Below are positions 60,818 through 64,000 of a stretch of DNA of 64,000 nt, piece by piece. The number at the start of each line of letters is the position of its first letter. The first letter of the stretch is position 1. A program made the translations under genes and the position numbers. Under the pieces are notes generated by a model. It was not told where the DNA came from and ran no database searches. It saw only the letters and a program-made list of their open reading frames with translations. Source of the DNA: JAAEUB01 sp964550345 (GTDB lineage Bacteria; Pseudomonadota; Alphaproteobacteria; Rhodobacterales; Rhodobacteraceae); assembly GCA_964550345.1 (NCBI GenBank), contig CAZJYZ010000008.1:1-64000 (forward strand), read 5' to 3'.

Positions 60818-61477
60818 TTATTCCTCGCCGCCTTCCTCTTCCGCTACTTCTGCACCTTCTTCGGCGCCTTCGACGGCTTCTGCTTCGTCTTCGTCTTCCG
60901 AACGCAGTGCGGACGGAGCGGAGATATTGGCAACCACGAAGTCACGGTCGATCGTGTGCTTGGCGCCTTTTGGCAGAGTGATGTCTGATGCGTGTACAAC
61001 ATCACCAACTTCAAGGCCGGTCAGGTCAACGGTCAGGTGATCGGGAATGTCGCCAGCGACAACCTTCAGTTCAATTTCCTGACGTACAACAGTCAGAACA
61101 CCGCCTTTGCTCAGGCCGGGGCATTCGTCTTCGTTGATGAATTCAACTGCGATGAACAGGTTAACCTTGGTGTCGCGGTGCAGGCGCATCAGGTCCAGGT
61201 GTGTCGGCAGATCCTTGACCACGTCACGCTGGACGTTCCGACAGATCACCCGCACGTCGTCATGGCCTTCAACCTTGAGGTTGAACAGCGTCGACAAAAA
61301 GCGGCCTGCTTTCAGCTTTTTCAAAAGCTCGTTGAAGGGGATGTTGATGGGAAGCGGATCAGTGCCGCCGCCGTATACAATGCCTGGTACGTTGCCTGAA
61401 CGGCGAGCCTGACGGGCGGCCCCCTTGCCTGTCCCCGTCCGTACCAGGGCGTTCAGATCAGGGATCTTTCCTGCCAT
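60818..61477 (-). CDS. rplY: 50S ribosomal protein L25, general stress (Ctc) form
   Basis: 5S rRNA-binding protein of 219 residues, the long form with an N-terminal L25 domain (about 1-95, ARRSGNVPGIVYGGG near 24) and a C-terminal TL5-type domain (about 96-185), then an acidic Glu/Ala tail. GGAGAA precedes ATG 61477; codons upstream are not conserved. A good terminator follows, so most transcripts end before pth. Confidence 0.95.
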   Translation of the reverse strand: MAGKIPDLNALVRTGTGKGAARQARRSGNVPGIVYGGGTDPLPINIPFNELLKKLKAGRFLSTLFNLKVEGHDDVRVICRNVQRDVVKDLPTHLDLMRLHRDTKVNLFIAVEFINEDECPGLSKGGVLTVVRQEIELKVVAGDIPDHLTVDLTGLEVGDVVHASDITLPKGAKHTIDRDFVVANISAPSALRSEDEDEAEAVEGAEEGAEVAEEEGGEE

Positions 61478-61645
61478 GGGTATTCTCCAAAATGTAAGGC
61501 GCAGATCCTCCAAGGGTGCATCCACGCGTGAAGCGCGGTCTATAGACCGGATTCGGGTAGATGGGAAGGGCTTTTTTGGTAAGTGGTCGTCGGGGACGCC
61601 ACTTTGAAACTTGCTTTGGATGTCAGGCCGTGTCAGCGCAGGGTT

Positions 61646-62794
61646 ATGTCCTGGAAAGCCGCCATATCCGCCTCAACCCATACCTTGCCCGCCTTTGCAG
61701 CCATGGGCATGTTTTGGGGGGCTTTCGCAGCTTTTATGCCCGAAATCAAATCCGGAATTGATGCTGCAGACGGTGTCTTCGGGATGGTGATGCTGGTGGG
61801 GGCGTCGGGGGCTATTCTTGCCATGTGGGTCGCACCGGTGGTCGCCGCGCGACTGGGCGCACCCGCCATGGCGCTGGGCATGGTGTTGATGGGGCTGGCC
61901 TTTCAGGCGGTGATGGCGATGCCATCGGTTATTCCCTTTGCGGTGATGATGTTGCTGGCTTCTGTTGCGACCGGAATGCTGGATATTGTGATGAACAGCG
62001 AGGTGTCGCGAAGCGAGGCGCATTCAGGGCGATCGCTGATGAACCTGAACCACGCGGGTTTTTCCTTTGCATACGGGTTCACGGCGCTGGCTGTGGGGCT
62101 GGCGCGCGAGGCTGAATTGTCGCCACAGATCGTGTATCTGGCCTTGCTTCTGGTAACTTTGCCGCTGGCTTGGTTAGCTTTCGTCAGCACCGGCAAGCAA
62201 CGCCAAGAGCTATTTGCAGACAAATCTGTTCGCGCAGGGCAGGGGGCATTGCCCAAAGCGGTCTACTGGGGTGGCGCCATCGTGTTAATTGCCTTTCTGG
62301 CAGAAAACGCTGTTGAGGGTTGGTCCGCGCTTCATATCGAGCGGGAATTAGGCGGCGGGGCCGCTGCTGGGGCCTTTGGCCCGGCTATTCTGGGCCTGAC
62401 GATGGGGGTTGGACGGCTGTCGGGGCAGGTGATGGTGGCACATCAAAGCCCGGCGCGGCTGTTGGGTATTGCAGCACTGGTTTCCGCAGTCGGTACGTTT
62501 CTGGCGGCAATCGCAGCTGCCCCAGGATTGGCGTGGCTGGGCTTTGGGATCATGGGGCTGGGCGTGGCCGCGATAGCCCCCATGGCGCTGGCACTCATTG
62601 GCCAGAAGGCCAATGAGGAAAACCGCATGCGGGCCATTTCACGGGCGGCGGTGATCGGCTATGCCGGTTTTTTCATCGGACCACCCTTGATGGGATTCGT
62701 GGCCGAGGCCTCTTCGCTGCGCATATCATTTCTGCTGGTTGCAGCTGTACTGGTCGTCGTACCTATACTGGTTAGACCGTTGCGCGAGAGTTAG
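61646..62794 (+). CDS. MFS transporter, YbjJ-like
   Basis: Major facilitator of 382 residues with about twelve helices. Early FWGAFAAFMPEIKSG near 24, LDIVMNSEVSRSEAHSGRSLMNLNHAGFS near 114-142 and NRMRAISRAAVIGYAGFFIGPPLMG near 328 resemble YbjJ-type proteins of unknown substrate. ATG 61646 is chosen because GCAGGG lies just before it and the preceding in-frame part is not hydrophobic. It stands alone between rplY and a convergent sulfotransferase. Confidence 0.85.
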   Translation: MSWKAAISASTHTLPAFAAMGMFWGAFAAFMPEIKSGIDAADGVFGMVMLVGASGAILAMWVAPVVAARLGAPAMALGMVLMGLAFQAVMAMPSVIPFAVMMLLASVATGMLDIVMNSEVSRSEAHSGRSLMNLNHAGFSFAYGFTALAVGLAREAELSPQIVYLALLLVTLPLAWLAFVSTGKQRQELFADKSVRAGQGALPKAVYWGGAIVLIAFLAENAVEGWSALHIERELGGGAAAGAFGPAILGLTMGVGRLSGQVMVAHQSPARLLGIAALVSAVGTFLAAIAAAPGLAWLGFGIMGLGVAAIAPMALALIGQKANEENRMRAISRAAVIGYAGFFIGPPLMGFVAEASSLRISFLLVAAVLVVVPILVRPLRES

Positions 62795-62805
62795 GCCCTC
62801 TGGCT

Positions 62806-63423
62806 TTAATCAACCAATCCCAGCACGCCCTCTTTGGTCAATTCCTGCCAAAGTGCCATTTCCGGGCCACGGGCCTCTTCGATCCTCCGGGTTGCCAGCT
62901 GAGAGATTTCAACCGGCTTTGAGAGCGACGGGTTGGCGCGCTCAAAGGTGATGTTTTGGCCAAAGCGCCCGTCCAGAAAGGTTTTAAGAAGGTCCTGGCG
63001 GTCATATTGGAAAAGATAGGTCACCAAAAGCTGCCCATCCTCGTCACACAGAAACTTGTCCTGCGATCCAATGCCACTGGCGCGCGGATCATCGCTCAGC
63101 ACCGCTTCGACATATTCGTCAAAGCTCATCCCCTGTATTTTTGCGCCCGCTTTCGTGTGGGGGCGCCCCATCCGGTAACGGTACCAACTGCGCAAACGTT
63201 CAACCGGGTGGCGCATAACGGCAAAAGTCGCCACGTCCTGCCCGGTCAGGCGTTTAAGGTAGGGGCCCGTGTGTTTGGCAAAGGATCTGGCGCGCATGTG
63301 GCGCAGTTTTGGCGGCTTTGAAACAGTGATGGACGCGTAGGGCGCAAGGGCCTGGCAGATCGCGGTTGAGCCGGTTTTCGGTGTTTCCAGAAAAGCCAGA
63401 TTCTGCGCGTGAAAAAAAAGCAT
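62806..63423 (-). CDS. Sulfotransferase family 2-like protein
   Basis: Protein of 205 residues. The PAPS 5'-phosphosulfate loop is TPKTGSTAICQAL near 14, and the 3'-phosphate part is FAVMRHPVERLRSWYRYR near 66. These are the family signatures. Acceptor unknown; relatives in Rhodobacterales act on glycans or are uncharacterised. It is 3 bases downstream of the alpha-hydroxyacid oxidase gene on the same strand. Confidence 0.88.
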   Translation of the reverse strand: MLFFHAQNLAFLETPKTGSTAICQALAPYASITVSKPPKLRHMRARSFAKHTGPYLKRLTGQDVATFAVMRHPVERLRSWYRYRMGRPHTKAGAKIQGMSFDEYVEAVLSDDPRASGIGSQDKFLCDEDGQLLVTYLFQYDRQDLLKTFLDGRFGQNITFERANPSLSKPVEISQLATRRIEEARGPEMALWQELTKEGVLGLVD

Positions 63424-63426
63424 TCA

Positions 63427-64000
63427 TCATTCCCAGTCGCCCGAAAACCCCTTTGGTACATAGAGGTTTTCGCGGCTCATGTCACTGAGGTTCCGGTGGC
63501 CGCACAGGGCCATGGTCATATCCAGCTCTTTGTGAATGACCTCAAGTGCCTTAGTCACACCTGCTTCGCCCATGGCACCAAGGCCATAAACATAGGCGCG
63601 GCCGATATAGGTGCCGTGGGCCCCCATCGAGATGGCCTTGAGCACATCTTGGCCCGAGCGGATGCCACTGTCGACATGCACTTCGATTTTGTCGCCAACC
63701 GCATCCAGAATGGCCGGCAGGGCGCGGATTGAACTCAGCGCGCCGTCCAGTTGCCGCCCTCCGTGGTTCGAAACAACAATGGCGTCCGCACCCGCATTCA
63801 TAGCGTGCACCGCATCTTCAGCCTCCATGATGCCTTTGACAATCATCTTGCCGCCCCACATCTTTTTGAATTGCCTGATACGGTCCCAGTCCAGCGACTG
63901 GTCAAAGGATTTATTAGTCCAGGTGGCCAATGAGGACGGGTCATCCACCCCCTTGGCATGGCCCACGATATTACCAAAGAATCGCCGCTTGGTGCCCAGC
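63427..64000 (-). CDS. FMN-dependent alpha-hydroxyacid dehydrogenase (L-lactate dehydrogenase type), partial
   Basis: C-terminal half of an FMN enzyme; the 5' part runs off the right edge. Visible are the flavin Lys in MIVKGIMEAEDA, the catalytic His and Arg in VVSNHGGRQLDG, DSGIRSGQDVLKAISMGA and GRAYVYGLGAMGEAG. It oxidises L-2-hydroxy acids, with L-lactate (LldD) the likeliest substrate; glycolate or mandelate oxidases cannot be excluded. The frame is open to the window end (reading LGTKRRFFGN). Confidence 0.9.
   Translation of the reverse strand, partial: LGTKRRFFGNIVGHAKGVDDPSSLATWTNKSFDQSLDWDRIRQFKKMWGGKMIVKGIMEAEDAVHAMNAGADAIVVSNHGGRQLDGALSSIRALPAILDAVGDKIEVHVDSGIRSGQDVLKAISMGAHGTYIGRAYVYGLGAMGEAGVTKALEVIHKELDMTMALCGHRNLSDMSRENLYVPKGFSGDWE

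Overview
The window looks like about 64 kb of chromosome from a marine-type Rhodobacterales alphaproteobacterium (Roseobacter group). The evidence is a SAM/SAH-type riboswitch fold directly before metK, an aa3-oxidase small subunit IV gene, the irr/fabA/fabB/fabI neighbourhood, the aroA-cmk-rpsA-ihfB-lapA-trpF-trpB block, a fused mobB-moeA gene, and moderately high GC. I see no IS element, prophage, CRISPR array, rRNA or tRNA gene. Most genes are housekeeping and tightly packed, with many 4-base ATGA overlaps.

Layout. 0.2-3.8 kb (minus): an enolase-superfamily dehydratase, a zinc alcohol dehydrogenase and a TetA-like efflux pump. 4.1-6.2 kb (plus): proC, a CsaA-like tRNA-binding protein and a D-2-hydroxyacid dehydrogenase. 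6.2-11.4 kb (minus): tdk, dgkA, an IMPACT/YigZ protein, gshA, a small membrane protein, a GNAT protein and rsmE, with ubiA starting 11 bases away on the other strand. 12.4-17.6 kb: a BON/OmpA envelope protein, a membrane coiled-coil protein, a second dgkA-family gene, a PfkB kinase, a small secreted protein, a low-molecular-weight tyrosine phosphatase and a membrane protein. 17.8-23.6 kb: pgsA, then a molybdenum-cofactor region (moaD, moaE; fdhD-mobA-mobB/moeA on the other strand) split by an ArsR/SRPBCC pair. 23.7-33.2 kb: azlCD, a lipoprotein, the 44-residue oxidase subunit, a DUF6173-like protein, an MBL hydrolase, a DmdC-like acyl-CoA dehydrogenase, Sua5, YqgE, a DsbD-alpha-like protein and fabI.

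33.2-37.2 kb is the unsaturated fatty acid locus (fabI, fabB, fabA, with irr divergent). It is interrupted between fabB and fabA by a small AT-rich insert carrying an HxlR-type regulator, a VOC gene and a second VOC gene with one in-frame amber codon. 37.3-42.9 kb: an FKBP isomerase, an unknown protein, miaB, a paired OmpA-like protein and lipoprotein that share a two-cysteine domain, phoH and ybeY. 42.9-47.5 kb: corC, lnt, riboswitch-metK, trmB. 47.6-55.8 kb: aroA, a membrane protein, cmk, rpsA, ihfB, lapA, trpF, a GNAT gene and trpB.

55.8-57.5 kb is the part I find least explained: two secreted PepSY-like proteins with acidic tails (one 73 residues long, 59 of them Asp/Glu), followed by a LuxR-type DNA-binding protein anchored by two membrane segments, with unusual dyads before the first two genes. 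A serine hydrolase, a CDGSH protein, a DUF2332 protein, pth, rplY, an MFS transporter, a sulfotransferase and a partial FMN alpha-hydroxyacid oxidase complete the window.

Five copies of one short intergenic motif (C-rich stretch, GGTATTT-like core, then CCAAGATGAA or a variant) lie just after plus-strand genes. They form a dispersed repeat that the gene annotation does not explain.
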